DNA of 64,000 nt from FEN-1191 sp036490715 (lineage in GTDB: Bacteria > Pseudomonadota > Gammaproteobacteria > Steroidobacterales > Steroidobacteraceae), in NCBI GenBank assembly GCA_036490715.1, contig DASXDL010000031.1, positions 62,001 through 126,000 on the forward strand, written 5' to 3'. A program made the translations under genes and the position numbers. Positions 7,969 through 17,604 of the stretch are shown piece after piece; positions within the stretch are counted from its first letter, which is position 1; each line of letters starts with the position of its first letter. The notes under the pieces are model-generated. The model was given only the letters and a program-made list of their open reading frames with translations. It had not been told where the DNA came from and did not search any database.

Positions 7969-9288
7969 ATGCGTCTACGAGTGAGCCATCGGTGGGGCCT
8001 GATCAGCGCTGCCATCGCGCTGTTGACTGCGACCCCGGCAATGGCGGCATCGGATGGCCTGCAGGTGTACGACAATCCCGGCGGTGGTCAGGTCGTCTAC
8101 GGGCCGGTTGATGCCAGCACGCCGCAGGCGGCGATGGCGGCCGTACTGCATTACGCGCACACCCGTTTTGGCGACACGCCGGTGGTCGGCAAGGCGTTCC
8201 AGTCGCGTGACGGACAGAACTTTGGCGCGTTCTTTACGCTGACGGCCAAATCCCAAGGCAACCAGCGCCTCGCCGGTCTTGCCATCGTTTCGCTGGCGCG
8301 CGGCGCGAAACCGGCGGCAGCCGTGCTCTACGATCAATCCAGTCGCTTCGCCAAGACCGAGCCGGCTCTGCTGCAGGCACTGAACCAGGCCTGGAAAACC
8401 GCCTCGACGCGGCCGGCATCGGGCGCTGCCGGCGCCGTCCCGCCGCTGACGCCGACCCCGTTTCCGGACGGCAGCGGTTCGGTCAGCCTGCCGGCCGGCT
8501 GGCGCGTCGCCTTCGCCTCGCATGGCGCGGCCAAGATCGAGGGGCCGAAGGGTGAGTCGGTGCTGCTGATGAATTCGTATGGGCCAATCTATGATCCGGG
8601 CAATCCGCAGGTCCAGGCGCGCATGCGCTATGCCAATCCCAACAACCCGCCGCTGCTGTGCCCGGACACCGACGCGCTGCACACCTACCTGTGCCTGCTG
8701 CAGCGCAGCCGGCCGCCACCGAGTTTTCAGCTGCAGAAATCGCAACCGCTGCCGCCGCAGCGCATGGCGGTGCAGGCCATGCTGGTCGACGCCGATCTGG
8801 ATATGCATGACGGTCGGGGCGTGCTCGCCTGCGAGCTCGGCCTGAGCATCACCGCGATGAGCCCAACCGCTGGCCGTACGCTGGGCATCAACGGCACCTG
8901 CGCACCGAAGTCGTCCATGCCGCAGGAACTGCCGACGCTCAAGGCCGTGTTCGACAGTTACTCGATGAACGGCCAGGTGGTGGCGAATCAGTACGCCGCC
9001 GATGCGCACCGCAGCCAGCAGGCGGGCGCCAATGCGCGTGCCCAGGCCAACGCCGCGCATGCCGCCGAAGATGCGCAGAGCGCGGCGTTTCAGGCGCACA
9101 TGGACAACATCGATCGCTTCAGCAAGAGCTTTCAGAACTATCAGCTCGATCAGACCGAACTGCAGGACAACAACCAGAATGCGCGAGGTGCCGTGCCCAA
9201 CTCGCTGGCCGATGCGCTGATCAAGGCCGATCCGGATCGCTTCCAGGCGGTGCCGACCCAGGACTTCCTCAAGGGAGTCGATTTCTAG
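7969..9288 (+). CDS. Exported protein of unknown function with coiled C-terminal region
   Basis: A 439-residue protein with a clear signal peptide (LISAAIALLTATPAMAA, cleavage about residue 27) and a good ribosome site (AGGGAG, 9 bases before ATG 7969). Residues 30-140 look like a compact domain (VYGPVDASTPQAAMAAVLHYAH, GQNFGAFFTL). A Pro-rich linker lies near 150-165, followed by a second domain with SLPAGWRVAFASHGAAKIEGP. The C-terminal 110 residues are Gln/Ala/Asn-rich and helical. I recognise no catalytic motif. It is probably periplasmic or surface-located. Confidence 0.75.
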   Translation: MRLRVSHRWGLISAAIALLTATPAMAASDGLQVYDNPGGGQVVYGPVDASTPQAAMAAVLHYAHTRFGDTPVVGKAFQSRDGQNFGAFFTLTAKSQGNQRLAGLAIVSLARGAKPAAAVLYDQSSRFAKTEPALLQALNQAWKTASTRPASGAAGAVPPLTPTPFPDGSGSVSLPAGWRVAFASHGAAKIEGPKGESVLLMNSYGPIYDPGNPQVQARMRYANPNNPPLLCPDTDALHTYLCLLQRSRPPPSFQLQKSQPLPPQRMAVQAMLVDADLDMHDGRGVLACELGLSITAMSPTAGRTLGINGTCAPKSSMPQELPTLKAVFDSYSMNGQVVANQYAADAHRSQQAGANARAQANAAHAAEDAQSAAFQAHMDNIDRFSKSFQNYQLDQTELQDNNQNARGAVPNSLADALIKADPDRFQAVPTQDFLKGVDF

Positions 9289-9300
9289 GGCGCCGCATCG

Positions 9301-10197
9301 ATGAGCGCGCTGCTGCTGCTGTTCGTTTGCCTGGCACTGGGCATCCTGGTGGCGTACGTGTTCGCGCCGCCGGCCGGCATGGCCGCGTCGTTGAACTGGT
9401 GGGTGATCAACATTGCACTGCCGGCGCTGGTGCTCAATCTAGTGCCTCGACTGCAGTTTCAGTCGCAGTTCTGGTTCCTGGCGGCGGCCAACTGGGTCGT
9501 GTTCGCGGGTTCGGCATTGCTGTTCGCAGGCTTGGGCCGCGTCTATGGCTGGTCGCGCAGCCGGATCGGTGCGCTGATCCTGGTCGGTGGCCTGGGCAAT
9601 ACCGCCTTCATGGGTTACCCGATGATCGAGGCCATGCGCGGGCCGCAGGGCTTGTCGCTGGCGGTGGTCGGCGATCAGACCGGCTGCTTTACCGCGCTGG
9701 TGATCGGCGGCATGGCGGTGACGGTGATCTACGCCGGACGCGAGCTCAGTGCGCGCGAGGTGCTCAAGCAGATCGCGCGCTTTCCACCTTTCTTGGCACT
9801 GCTGATCGGACTTGCTTTGGGCCGGGCCGGCGATCCATTCCCGCTGCTGCATGAGGTGTGTGGGCGAATCGCCGCGACCTTGTCGCCGCTGGCGCTGTTC
9901 TCGGTCGGTCTGCAGCAGACACTGACCATCCCGCGCGCCAAGTTGCCGGTGATCGGCTGCTCGCTGGTGTGGAAACTTGGGATCGCTCCGGCGCTGTGCT
10001 ATCTGGTGGCGCGCGCCACTGGCGTGGGCGGCCTGGTGCTGGTCGTCGGCGTGCTGCAGGCGGCGATGCCGCCGATGGTGTCCGCGGCGATTCTGGCCGA
10101 GCGTTATCGACTGGAGCCGGACCTCGCCAATGCAGTGCTGGGCATTGCGATTCTACTTTCGCTGGTCACCGTCCCCTGGATCAATGCGCTGCTGTGA
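9301..10197 (+). CDS. AEC-family transporter (auxin efflux carrier type)
   Basis: A 298-residue inner-membrane protein with about ten hydrophobic segments and the two-repeat layout of AEC/BASS-fold permeases. Landmarks are NWWVINIALPALVLNLVP, the half-way GGLGNTAFMGYP loop, and VGVLQAAMPPMVSAAILAERY near the end. Bacterial members export or import small carboxylates such as malate or malonate. The gene begins 12 bases after the stop of the exported protein and so may be cotranscribed. Substrate unknown. Confidence 0.88.
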   Translation: MSALLLLFVCLALGILVAYVFAPPAGMAASLNWWVINIALPALVLNLVPRLQFQSQFWFLAAANWVVFAGSALLFAGLGRVYGWSRSRIGALILVGGLGNTAFMGYPMIEAMRGPQGLSLAVVGDQTGCFTALVIGGMAVTVIYAGRELSAREVLKQIARFPPFLALLIGLALGRAGDPFPLLHEVCGRIAATLSPLALFSVGLQQTLTIPRAKLPVIGCSLVWKLGIAPALCYLVARATGVGGLVLVVGVLQAAMPPMVSAAILAERYRLEPDLANAVLGIAILLSLVTVPWINALL

Positions 10198-10208
10198 AGG
10201 AAAACTGA

Positions 10209-11795
10209 TCAGGCGCGTCGCGGGCTGACCAGACTGACGCTGGCCGCACTATTCGGGCTGCCAAGGCCGGTGCAGGCATCCCAGCCCGAGGCGGCCTCGA
10301 AATCGCCGTTGTTGCCCTGAGTGATATCGCGCAGCGCCGTGGGTTGCTGATAGAGCTTGGCGTTGAGAAACCCGACCGCGACGCCGTTGAGCTGATTGAC
10401 GCGCGCGATCAGCGCGGCCCAGAGCGGTGCGACCGCACTGGTGCCGCCAATCACCGTGTCGGTGCCGTCGATGCGCACCTGGTAACCGGTCTCCGGATCG
10501 GCGCAGCCGCTGACATCCGGGACCCCGCGCATGTTCAGCGCTGCTTTCGTTCCGCCACTGCGCACCACGCTTAAGCCCGTCTGCCATGTCGGCGTGGCAA
10601 ACACGCTGCTGATGCCACCACCACTGGCGCCACCGCTGGCACCGTCATTCCAGACCACCTCGCTGCTGATACGATTCCCCGACGCATGCAGCGAGGTGCC
10701 GCCGCAGCCAATAGCGTGCGGACTGGAGGCGGGAAAGTCCGCGTGATCGCTGCCGTCGCTAACGCCGTCGGAGGAGCCGCTGTCGCCGGAAGCCACGCAG
10801 ATGGTGACACCGATGGCAGCCGCTGCCTGAAAAGCCTCATCCATGGCGGTCATGGCCTGCTGGGTCCAGCTCGACTCGGCGCTGCCCCAGCTGATCGATA
10901 GCACCGAGGGCCGATGGGTGGTGTCGTGAATGGCACTCGTCACGGCGTCGAGAAATCCGGCATCAGTATTGGGGGCGAAGTAGACCGCGATGCGCGCCTG
11001 TGGCGCCACCGCGCCCACCACTTCGATGTCGAGCATGACCTCGCCATCCGGGCCGTTGGCATCGCCGGTGGGTGCATTCTTGCCTTGGTCGACCGAGACC
11101 GCCACGACCGTCGGCGCGGCCACACCCAAAGTATTGAAGTAGCTCTGCAGATCGTCCGGACGATAACCACCACCCAACTCGATGATGCCGACACACTGGT
11201 TCGCCCCGGTGGCCGCGGGAAAGCCGTACAGATTTGCGATCTGAATCGGGGTATAAGACATCGCCGCGGCACTTGCCGGGCGCTTGCGGCTGCCGCTGAG
11301 CGGCCGGCGCAGCCGAAAATGCGTTTGCGCCTGCGGCCGATTGTCCAGACCGAGCACCGCTTCGACGATGCCATCCAGTGCAGCCGGCAGTTGAATCGTG
11401 CCAGAGCGTCCGCGATAGGTGCCGGCCCCGTGCGCGCAAAGCTGCAGGTGGACCGAGAACGCGCGACTGAACTGCTCGACCGTGCCGGACAGCACCACGG
11501 TGCGTCGTCCCGCGTGTTGCTGCACGGTGCTGATTCCCTGCGACGATGCGTAGTCGCGCACCGCCGCCAGGTCAGCCGCATCGGCACCATGCTGGCGTTC
11601 GAATTGTTCGCGGCTCAGGTGCGCGATCGCGCTGTCGCCGCGCACCAGCGCCGCGATGCGCGACTGAAGCCCCGGCCGATCTCGCCGACGAACCAGCACA
11701 CTGACTTCGAGCCGCTCGCCCGGATCCGCATCACCGAGCACCCGGATCCCCGGGAGCAGGGTGCGATCACTGCCTTTAAGCGCTACGGTCGCCAT
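10209..11795 (-). CDS. S53 family peptidase (sedolisin/kumamolisin type)
   Basis: A 528-residue serine-carboxyl peptidase precursor. Residues about 1-165 are the pro-kumamolisin activation domain; the catalytic domain follows. The predicted tetrad is E252 and D256 (GEVMLDIEV), D338 (SGDSG) and S453 (GGTSAVAP). The spacings of 4, 82 and 115 residues agree with kumamolisin, and the calcium site is RDITQG near 489 with GWDACTGLG near 504. These are acid-stable secreted endopeptidases. There is no classical signal peptide, as in kumamolisin itself. It stands alone, convergent with the AEC transporter (11-base gap). Confidence 0.93.
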   Translation of the reverse strand: MATVALKGSDRTLLPGIRVLGDADPGERLEVSVLVRRRDRPGLQSRIAALVRGDSAIAHLSREQFERQHGADAADLAAVRDYASSQGISTVQQHAGRRTVVLSGTVEQFSRAFSVHLQLCAHGAGTYRGRSGTIQLPAALDGIVEAVLGLDNRPQAQTHFRLRRPLSGSRKRPASAAAMSYTPIQIANLYGFPAATGANQCVGIIELGGGYRPDDLQSYFNTLGVAAPTVVAVSVDQGKNAPTGDANGPDGEVMLDIEVVGAVAPQARIAVYFAPNTDAGFLDAVTSAIHDTTHRPSVLSISWGSAESSWTQQAMTAMDEAFQAAAAIGVTICVASGDSGSSDGVSDGSDHADFPASSPHAIGCGGTSLHASGNRISSEVVWNDGASGGASGGGISSVFATPTWQTGLSVVRSGGTKAALNMRGVPDVSGCADPETGYQVRIDGTDTVIGGTSAVAPLWAALIARVNQLNGVAVGFLNAKLYQQPTALRDITQGNNGDFEAASGWDACTGLGSPNSAASVSLVSPRRA

Positions 11796-12006
11796 GGGTT
11801 CTCAGCCTGTGGGCTCTGGAAATTTAAACCGATCGCCGCGTCCGCGCGAACCTGTACGCCCAGCGGTTGCGGCCCTATCTAAGGGTGCTCATTCCGGTAA
11901 TGTTCTCACCGTTTTCGGCGACGGCGTTTTTATTTGTGCCACGGTTACCCGTTAAGGTCATACGATTCAAATAACACGTCACCGGGCCGGCGTTCCGATA
12001 GCGCCG

Positions 12007-12039
12007 AGGTGGGCGGCGCACCGAGGGCGCCGCCCACCT
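12007..12039. terminator. Strong hairpin after the MFS gene
   Basis: A perfect 13-base stem (AGGTGGGCGGCGC at 12007-12019 with its complement at 12027-12039) and a 7-base loop begins 6 bases past the stop of the minus-strand MFS gene. No T-run follows on the minus strand, so this is a hairpin that may stabilise the 3' end or assist termination rather than a textbook intrinsic terminator. Confidence 0.55.
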
Positions 12040-12045
12040 GGGTCC

Positions 12046-13704
12046 TTAGGTCAGAGTCCGATCCTTGGTCTCCGGCAGTGCCAGCGCGCCGATCACCACC
12101 GTCATCAACGCCACGATGATCGGGTAGCGCAGGCCGTAGTAGATGTCTCCGGACAGTGCCACGAGCGCGAACGACACGGTCGGCAGAAAACCGCCGAACC
12201 AGCCGTTGCCGATGTGGTAGGGCAGCGACATCGAGGTATAGCGGATGCGCGCCGGGAACAGCTCGATCAGCCACGCGGCGATCGGTCCGTAAACCATGGT
12301 CACGTAGATGACCAGGATGACCAGCAGCAGCAACACCATCGGGTAGTTGATCTGATCCGGATTGGCCTTGGCAGGGTAACCGGCACCTTTCAATGCGCCC
12401 GTCAGGGTTTTCGAGAACGCCTCGCTAGCGCCCTTGAATTCCGCCGCCGACATGGCACCGCCCTCGACCGAGGCGATCGGCGTGGCATCGCCGACATGCA
12501 CCTCGGCCACGCCGCCGACCGGACCGGCCTGATTCCTGTAGGGAACGCCGGCCTTGGCGAGCGCCGCCTTGGCGATGTCGCAGGAACGGATGAATTTCTT
12601 CTTGCCCACCGGATCGAACTGGAACGAGCACGCGTTCGGATCGGCGACCACGGTGACCGGGGCGTTGGTCGAGGCACTCTCGATGGCCGGATTGGCGTAG
12701 TGCGTCAGGCCTTTGAAGATCGGCACGTAGGTGACGGCCGCGAGCAAGCAACCCACCAGCACGATCTTCTTGCGCCCGATGCGGTCCGACAGACTGCCGA
12801 AGACGATGAAGAACGGCGTTGCGATCAACAGCGCTCCGGCAATGAGCAGATTGGCCGGTTGTGCCGCCACCTTGAGCACCTGGGTCAGGAAGAACAGCGC
12901 ATAGAACTGGCCGCAGTACCAGACCACCGCCTGACCGGCGGTGGCGCCGAGCAGCGCCAGAATGACGATGCGCAGGTTGCCCCAGCGCGCGAAGGACTCG
13001 GTCAGGGGCGCGGTCGAGCGCGTGCCCGTGGCCTTCATTTCCACGAACACCGGTGACTCGGCCAGCTGCAGTCGGATATAGACCGAGATGGCGAGCAACA
13101 AGATCGAGGCCAGGAACGGGATGCGCCAGCCCCAAGTGTCAAAGTCCGCGCCAAGCCAGTTGCGACACAGCAGTATCACCAGCAGGCTTAAAAATAAGCC
13201 CAGCGTCGCCGTGGTCTGAATCCAGCTCGTATACAGTCCGCGCTTGCCAGCCGGCGCATGCTCACCGACGTAGGTGGCCGCACCGCCGTACTCGCCGCCC
13301 AGGGCCAGTCCCTGCAGCAGCCGTAACGCGATCAACGCCACCGGCGCCAGCACGCCGACGCTGGTATAGCTGGGCAGTACACCGACCAGTGCGGTCGACA
13401 GGCCCATGATCACGATCGTGATCAGGAAGGTGTGTTTGCGGCCCACCAGGTCTCCCAGACGGCCAAACACCAGGGCGCCAAACGGGCGCACCGCGAAGCC
13501 GGCTGCAAACGCCAGCAGCGCGAAGATAAAGCCGGTGGTCTCGTTGACCCCGGAAAAGAACTGTTTGGAAATGATCGCCGCCAGCGACCCGTAGAGGTAG
13601 AAGTCGTACCACTCGAATACGGTTCCGAGGCTCGAAGCGAAGATGACCCGACGATGCGCCTTGTCGATGCCCGACTGGTAGGCGGGCAGCGTGCTGGTGG
13701 CCAT
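12046..13704 (-). CDS. MFS transporter, metabolite:H+ symporter (MHS/ProP-ShiA) type
   Basis: A 552-residue permease. The MHS signature is visible as GTVFEWYDFYLYGSLA near residue 27, RPFGALVFGRLGDLVGRK near 73-90 and RLLQGLALGGEYGGA near 128-142. Start ATG 13704 has a GGAG-like purine stretch upstream; the in-frame extension to 13806 lacks transporter sequence. Between the last hydrophobic segments there is an unusual soluble insertion of about 115 residues (338-452) with two Cys (359, 375) and a repeat-poor, Ala/Gly-rich composition. MHS members import organic acids or osmolytes with protons; the substrate is not clear. Confidence 0.9.
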   Translation of the reverse strand: MATSTLPAYQSGIDKAHRRVIFASSLGTVFEWYDFYLYGSLAAIISKQFFSGVNETTGFIFALLAFAAGFAVRPFGALVFGRLGDLVGRKHTFLITIVIMGLSTALVGVLPSYTSVGVLAPVALIALRLLQGLALGGEYGGAATYVGEHAPAGKRGLYTSWIQTTATLGLFLSLLVILLCRNWLGADFDTWGWRIPFLASILLLAISVYIRLQLAESPVFVEMKATGTRSTAPLTESFARWGNLRIVILALLGATAGQAVVWYCGQFYALFFLTQVLKVAAQPANLLIAGALLIATPFFIVFGSLSDRIGRKKIVLVGCLLAAVTYVPIFKGLTHYANPAIESASTNAPVTVVADPNACSFQFDPVGKKKFIRSCDIAKAALAKAGVPYRNQAGPVGGVAEVHVGDATPIASVEGGAMSAAEFKGASEAFSKTLTGALKGAGYPAKANPDQINYPMVLLLLVILVIYVTMVYGPIAAWLIELFPARIRYTSMSLPYHIGNGWFGGFLPTVSFALVALSGDIYYGLRYPIIVALMTVVIGALALPETKDRTLT

Positions 13705-14044
13705 TGGTAAGACTCCTTGTATACCTTGTTGTCTGATATTAGCGGTCGCGTGGGTCCCGCGACTTCCCCGACCAAAGTCTAAACTGGCCCGGGAGCCGCA
13801 CGCCAACGAATCTTTGCCCGGGGCGGTCTTGGAGCAGAAAGCTCCACGACGGCATTAAGACAGTTTCGTGACGGCCCTGGCCCGACCCCCCGGGAATGCA
13901 AGCGATTGGATGCTGCGGGCAAGCCGCATCCTCAATCGTTTTGACGGAATAGGCCTGCCAGCCGGGTCAGACCCTTATCGCCGCGCAGCAATACCTCGTC
14001 CGGCGCGGCCTCGGTACTATGCGGACCAGCAGGGGAGTGAACGC
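13705..14044. other. Divergent intergenic region
   Basis: This 340-base gap separates the minus-strand MFS gene from the plus-strand CYD-type protein and must hold both promoters. Apart from a short inverted repeat (GTCGCG 13745-13750 with CGCGAC 13758-13763) I see nothing I can name. Confidence 0.4.
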
Positions 14045-14539
14045 ATGCAATCTCTACGATCGATCCGCGTCACACCGGAACATTGGGCGTGCCTGGCGGT
14101 GCTGCTCGTGGCTGGTATATCAGGACGAACCGCCTGGGCGGCACCCGCTCCGCTGCCCCCGGAACTTAAGGCCTGCACGCTCGAGAAAGACGATCAGGCG
14201 CGACTGACTTGCTACGACCAGGCAATGACGCGGCTGACCACGGGGCCGGGGGAGTCTTACGGGCTGTCTGCCGAGCAGATGCGCAAGGCAACCCCACAGT
14301 CGGCGCCCGAAAAGGCCAAAACCACCGCTCTGTCATCGACCGTGACCACCGCCACCGTCCAGGCCGATGGACGCCAGCTCATCCGGCTGGCTAACGGCCA
14401 GACCTGGCTACAGAGTGATGCCTATGACGTGATCCAGGTCAGATCCGGCGATTCGGTGACGATCAAGCCAGGCCTGCTGGGGTCGTATTTTCTCTATACG
14501 TCGTCCGGTGCAGCCACTCGAGTGACGCGCTCCAAGTGA
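14045..14539 (+). CDS. Small exported protein with C-x(n)-CYD motif
   Basis: A 164-residue exported protein. ATG 14045 is chosen because AGGGGAG precedes it by 8 bases and a signal peptide follows (CLAVLLVAGISGRTAWAA). The mature N-terminus has the ELKACTLEKDDQARLTCYDQ pattern seen in many short proteobacterial periplasmic proteins. The C-terminal half (QLIRLANGQTWLQ, GDSVTIKPGLLGSYFLY) forms a small beta domain commonly found with it. Function of this family is unknown. It is probably a single-gene unit. Confidence 0.8.
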   Translation: MQSLRSIRVTPEHWACLAVLLVAGISGRTAWAAPAPLPPELKACTLEKDDQARLTCYDQAMTRLTTGPGESYGLSAEQMRKATPQSAPEKAKTTALSSTVTTATVQADGRQLIRLANGQTWLQSDAYDVIQVRSGDSVTIKPGLLGSYFLYTSSGAATRVTRSK

Positions 14540-14580
14540 TGTCCGGCGTTGCCTGTGCAAAGTCTTAGACTCTGAGCGAG

Positions 14581-15702
14581 TCAGGTCTCGCCACTGCCTT
14601 CAAGATCAAATAGCGAGCGGTATTGGCGTGGCTGCGACCGCAGATATTGCTCGGGCGCGCGCACATGGCCGCCCAGATCGGCCGCCGCATGCCACGGCCA
14701 GCGCGGGTCGTAGAGAATGGTGCGTGCCAGTGCGATCAGATCAGCATCGCCGGTCGCAATGATGGCTTCCGCCTGCGCGTAGTCGGTGATCAGGCCGACG
14801 GCCACCACCGGCAGCGAAGTGGCTTGCTTGACCGCTCGCGCGAGCGGCACCTGGTAGCTCGGGCCGGCTGGGATCGCCTGACGCGGATCAAGGCCACCGC
14901 TGGAGACGTGGATCACCGAGCACCCGTGCGACTCAAGCGCGCGCGCAAACACGGTCGTCTGCCCGATATTCCATCCGCCCTCGACCCAGTCGGTTCCCGA
15001 CACGCGCACGCTGACCGGCTTGTCCGCTGGGAAGGCGCGGCGAACCGCGTCGAATACCTCGAGCGGAAAGCGCATCCGATTCTCAAGGCTACCGCCATAG
15101 TCATCGTCACGCCGATTGGATAGCGGCGAGAGAAACTCGTGCAGCAAATAGCCATGCGCGCAATGAATTTGCACCGCATCGATGCCAAGACGCGCGGCGC
15201 GCCGCGCCGCCGTGGCGAACGCTTCGCGCACGCGCGCCATGTCCTGTGGCTGCAACGCCTGCGGCGCATGATCGCCGCGGCCGAAGGGCACCGCGGAGGG
15301 TGCAATGGTCTGCCAGCCGTTGGGCGCCCCAGCGGCAATCTGCGCGCCGCCTTTCCAGGGCACTTCGGTCGACGCTTTGCGGCCCGCATGCGCCAGTTGC
15401 AGCGCGATCGGTATATCGGAATGCCGGCGGATCGTCTTCAGAACGGCCGCCATGGCGGCTTCGGTCGCCTCATCATAGAGGCCGGAGTCGGCGTAAGTGA
15501 TGCGGCCTTGTGGCTCGACCGCGGTGGCCTCGATGGTCAGCAGTGCTGCGCCGGACAGCGCCAGATGGCCCAGGTGGATGACGTGCCAGTCCGTCAGGCA
15601 ACCCTCGACCGCCGAGTACTGGCACATCGGTGCAATGACGATGCGGTTGACCAACTTAAGATCGCCGATGGTCAACGGCTCGAACAGTTTTGGCCCGCTC
15701 AT
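14581..15702 (-). CDS. NADH:flavin oxidoreductase, Old Yellow Enzyme (YqjM/XenA class)
   Basis: A 373-residue FMN-dependent ene-reductase. It has the class-specific N-terminal APMCQYSA with the redox-tuning Cys27, the IHCAHGYLLHEFLSPLSN segment with the substrate-anchoring His pair, and DDYGGSLENRMRFPLEV. A late VAVGLITDYAQAEAIIATGDADLIALAR stretch forms the FMN phosphate site. Such enzymes reduce activated C=C bonds in xenobiotics, enones or nitro compounds using NAD(P)H. Convergent with the CYD-type gene. Physiological substrate unknown. Confidence 0.92.
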   Translation of the reverse strand: MSGPKLFEPLTIGDLKLVNRIVIAPMCQYSAVEGCLTDWHVIHLGHLALSGAALLTIEATAVEPQGRITYADSGLYDEATEAAMAAVLKTIRRHSDIPIALQLAHAGRKASTEVPWKGGAQIAAGAPNGWQTIAPSAVPFGRGDHAPQALQPQDMARVREAFATAARRAARLGIDAVQIHCAHGYLLHEFLSPLSNRRDDDYGGSLENRMRFPLEVFDAVRRAFPADKPVSVRVSGTDWVEGGWNIGQTTVFARALESHGCSVIHVSSGGLDPRQAIPAGPSYQVPLARAVKQATSLPVVAVGLITDYAQAEAIIATGDADLIALARTILYDPRWPWHAAADLGGHVRAPEQYLRSQPRQYRSLFDLEGSGET

Positions 15703-15807
15703 GGGTATCTCATGGCTAGGCGTGCAGCGCGCATCGGCCGCCGAACTCTAGCAACAGTCCAGGGTCTTGCGCCGGCAGATCCTGCTCGACACGGGCGGCT
15801 GCGGCGA

Positions 15808-16821
15808 TTAGAGCCTCGTTCCCGGCGCGATCTGGGCAGCCAAGGTCTCGACGTTGTAGAACAGCCATTCCTCGCGCAGCTTGCCGTTCTCAAAACGATC
15901 GAGCTGCAGGTACGGTACTTCGACGTGATTACCGGTAGCCTGCACGGCGATCGAGGGGATTGGCCCGTCGTTGGTGCCGGTCAGTTCCCCCTGCGCGACC
16001 ACATAGTCGCCGGCGGCCCACAGATGGGTGCTCAGCTGCGCATCGGAGAATGAACGCCAGAGGCCCTGGTTGCTGGCGCGCTGTGACTTGAAGTCACCCT
16101 CCGACGGATCGGCGAAGCAATGGCAAACGTAGTTGTCGTCAATCAAGCTCTCGAAGGTGTCTTCATCATGCTTGTTCCAGGCGTCAAAGATCGCCTGTTC
16201 GGACTTGAGGTTGGCCTGCTCCTTGGCATCGTTGGCCGCCTTCACGGTCGTGACTGGAATGGGACTGACGTTGATGACCGTGCGTGAGGGCGCCTTCGAT
16301 AACCCAAGCTGCGCATCGAGCGTACCGGCATCCATGATGCCCAGTTCGTGTTGCACGATATTGGCGTCCGGCGCCGCCTGGATCAGGTGGCCGAACATCA
16401 GTCCGAAGGGCTTACCGGTGGCCGCTACCGACTTGCCGTTCGGGTCGGTCAGCGGACCAGTATTAGTGCCGTGCAGGACGTGCACGCTCATGATGCGAGT
16501 GCCGTTGATCAGCGTGATGACTTCTTCACCCCGGCCATCAGGAAATGTTTTCTTGAAATCGCGCGCGCCCGCAACGATTGCCGCACGTCCCGATATATCC
16601 GGCTTGCCGTACCCGGAATGCTGCGCCTGAGCCTTGTCGTCGTAACAACGGCTGAATTGGTCGAACTTGGCCGCGTTGAATGCCTGCCAGCAGCCACGAT
16701 ACCAGGCGAGGCGCTCATCGGCGGTCGGGGTCTGGCCGTGCCCCGGCGAGGTGGGAGTCCCGCAGCCGACCAGCAGCAGCGCGGCGACCGTAGTTAGTGA
16801 TAGAAGAGTGGGGGTGGCCAT
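15808..16821 (-). CDS. Lipoprotein with two SnoaL/NTF2-like domains
   Basis: A 337-residue lipoprotein: the signal peptide ends in a lipobox (LLVGC, Cys20), and a GGAGTATCC ribosome site precedes ATG 16821. The mature protein holds two SnoaL-like (ester cyclase/NTF2-fold) repeats. The first spans about 40-165 (YRGCWQAFNAAKFDQFSRCYDDKA), the second about 200-330 (AIFDAWNKHDEDTFESLIDDNYV). Members are small-molecule-binding or cyclase-like proteins; no catalytic role can be assigned. The tandem arrangement could form the usual NTF2 dimer inside one chain. Confidence 0.85.
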   Translation of the reverse strand: MATPTLLSLTTVAALLLVGCGTPTSPGHGQTPTADERLAWYRGCWQAFNAAKFDQFSRCYDDKAQAQHSGYGKPDISGRAAIVAGARDFKKTFPDGRGEEVITLINGTRIMSVHVLHGTNTGPLTDPNGKSVAATGKPFGLMFGHLIQAAPDANIVQHELGIMDAGTLDAQLGLSKAPSRTVINVSPIPVTTVKAANDAKEQANLKSEQAIFDAWNKHDEDTFESLIDDNYVCHCFADPSEGDFKSQRASNQGLWRSFSDAQLSTHLWAAGDYVVAQGELTGTNDGPIPSIAVQATGNHVEVPYLQLDRFENGKLREEWLFYNVETLAAQIAPGTRL

Positions 16822-16996
16822 CGGATACTCCTGTTCGCCTCCATAGTACGCCGGTCGATGCCACGCGGATGCTGAAGCCGCCCCAAGCTTATTGGAGCCT
16901 TCGTGTTGCCGTTTTGGGACCCGGCGATCACATCGGTATAGTCCCCCATGCCAGGCAGGTCACGGCCTGACGCAGCCATGTTAGCGGGAGGTGATC

Positions 16997-17380
16997 GTGA
17001 TTAGCGGCTACTCTGATCATGCGGCCAACGAGCGCACCTATCTCGCATGGATGCGCACCGGCCTGGCGGTGGTCGCGTTCGGACTGATCATCGAGAAGTT
17101 CGATCTCTTCCTAACGGCGATGTCTGCCTCGGATATTCTTGGACATCTAAGCGGCGCCGCGCGCACAAGGCTGTTGGACAGCCTCGGTCGCTACGACGGC
17201 CTGGCGTTCATCGTGGGTGGCTTACTTCTGATCGTGCTCGCGACGGTCCGATTCACGCGTACCACACGCCTGCTCGATGACACCCAATCGCATCCTTCGT
17301 CCAGCGTGCGATTGGAGTTCGCGTTCTCGACCATCCTGGTGCTGCTGGTCAGCGGCTACGCGCTATATCTGGCCCTGTAG
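16997..17380 (+). CDS. DUF202 (YidH-type) small membrane protein
   Basis: A 127-residue inner-membrane protein of the DUF202/YidH family with the diagnostic ANERTYLAWMRTGLAVVAFG near the N-terminus and three hydrophobic segments. Two GTG codons are possible starts. I prefer 16997 because a near-perfect GGAGGTGA sequence sits just upstream; 16991 lies inside that ribosome site. Function is unknown. No partner gene is apparent. Confidence 0.88.
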   Translation: MISGYSDHAANERTYLAWMRTGLAVVAFGLIIEKFDLFLTAMSASDILGHLSGAARTRLLDSLGRYDGLAFIVGGLLLIVLATVRFTRTTRLLDDTQSHPSSSVRLEFAFSTILVLLVSGYALYLAL

Positions 17381-17604
17381 CTGACGCGTTAACCGCGCTA
17401 TGAGATTCACTCGATCCCCTCGGGAGCGGGCCTGATTTCGCTCGGATCTCGCACCAGGCGGCTGGCGAGCAGGGTGGCCTTGCGTTCCGCGCTGTTGAAA
17501 AGAGTGCTAAAGCTAGAGCTTGCAACTGTTCTGAAGGCAGCTCCACCCACGGGCGGTGGGCGCAAGCCTGCCGCCCGTGCTTCCCCAGCGCCCGATTCGA
17601 TTGA

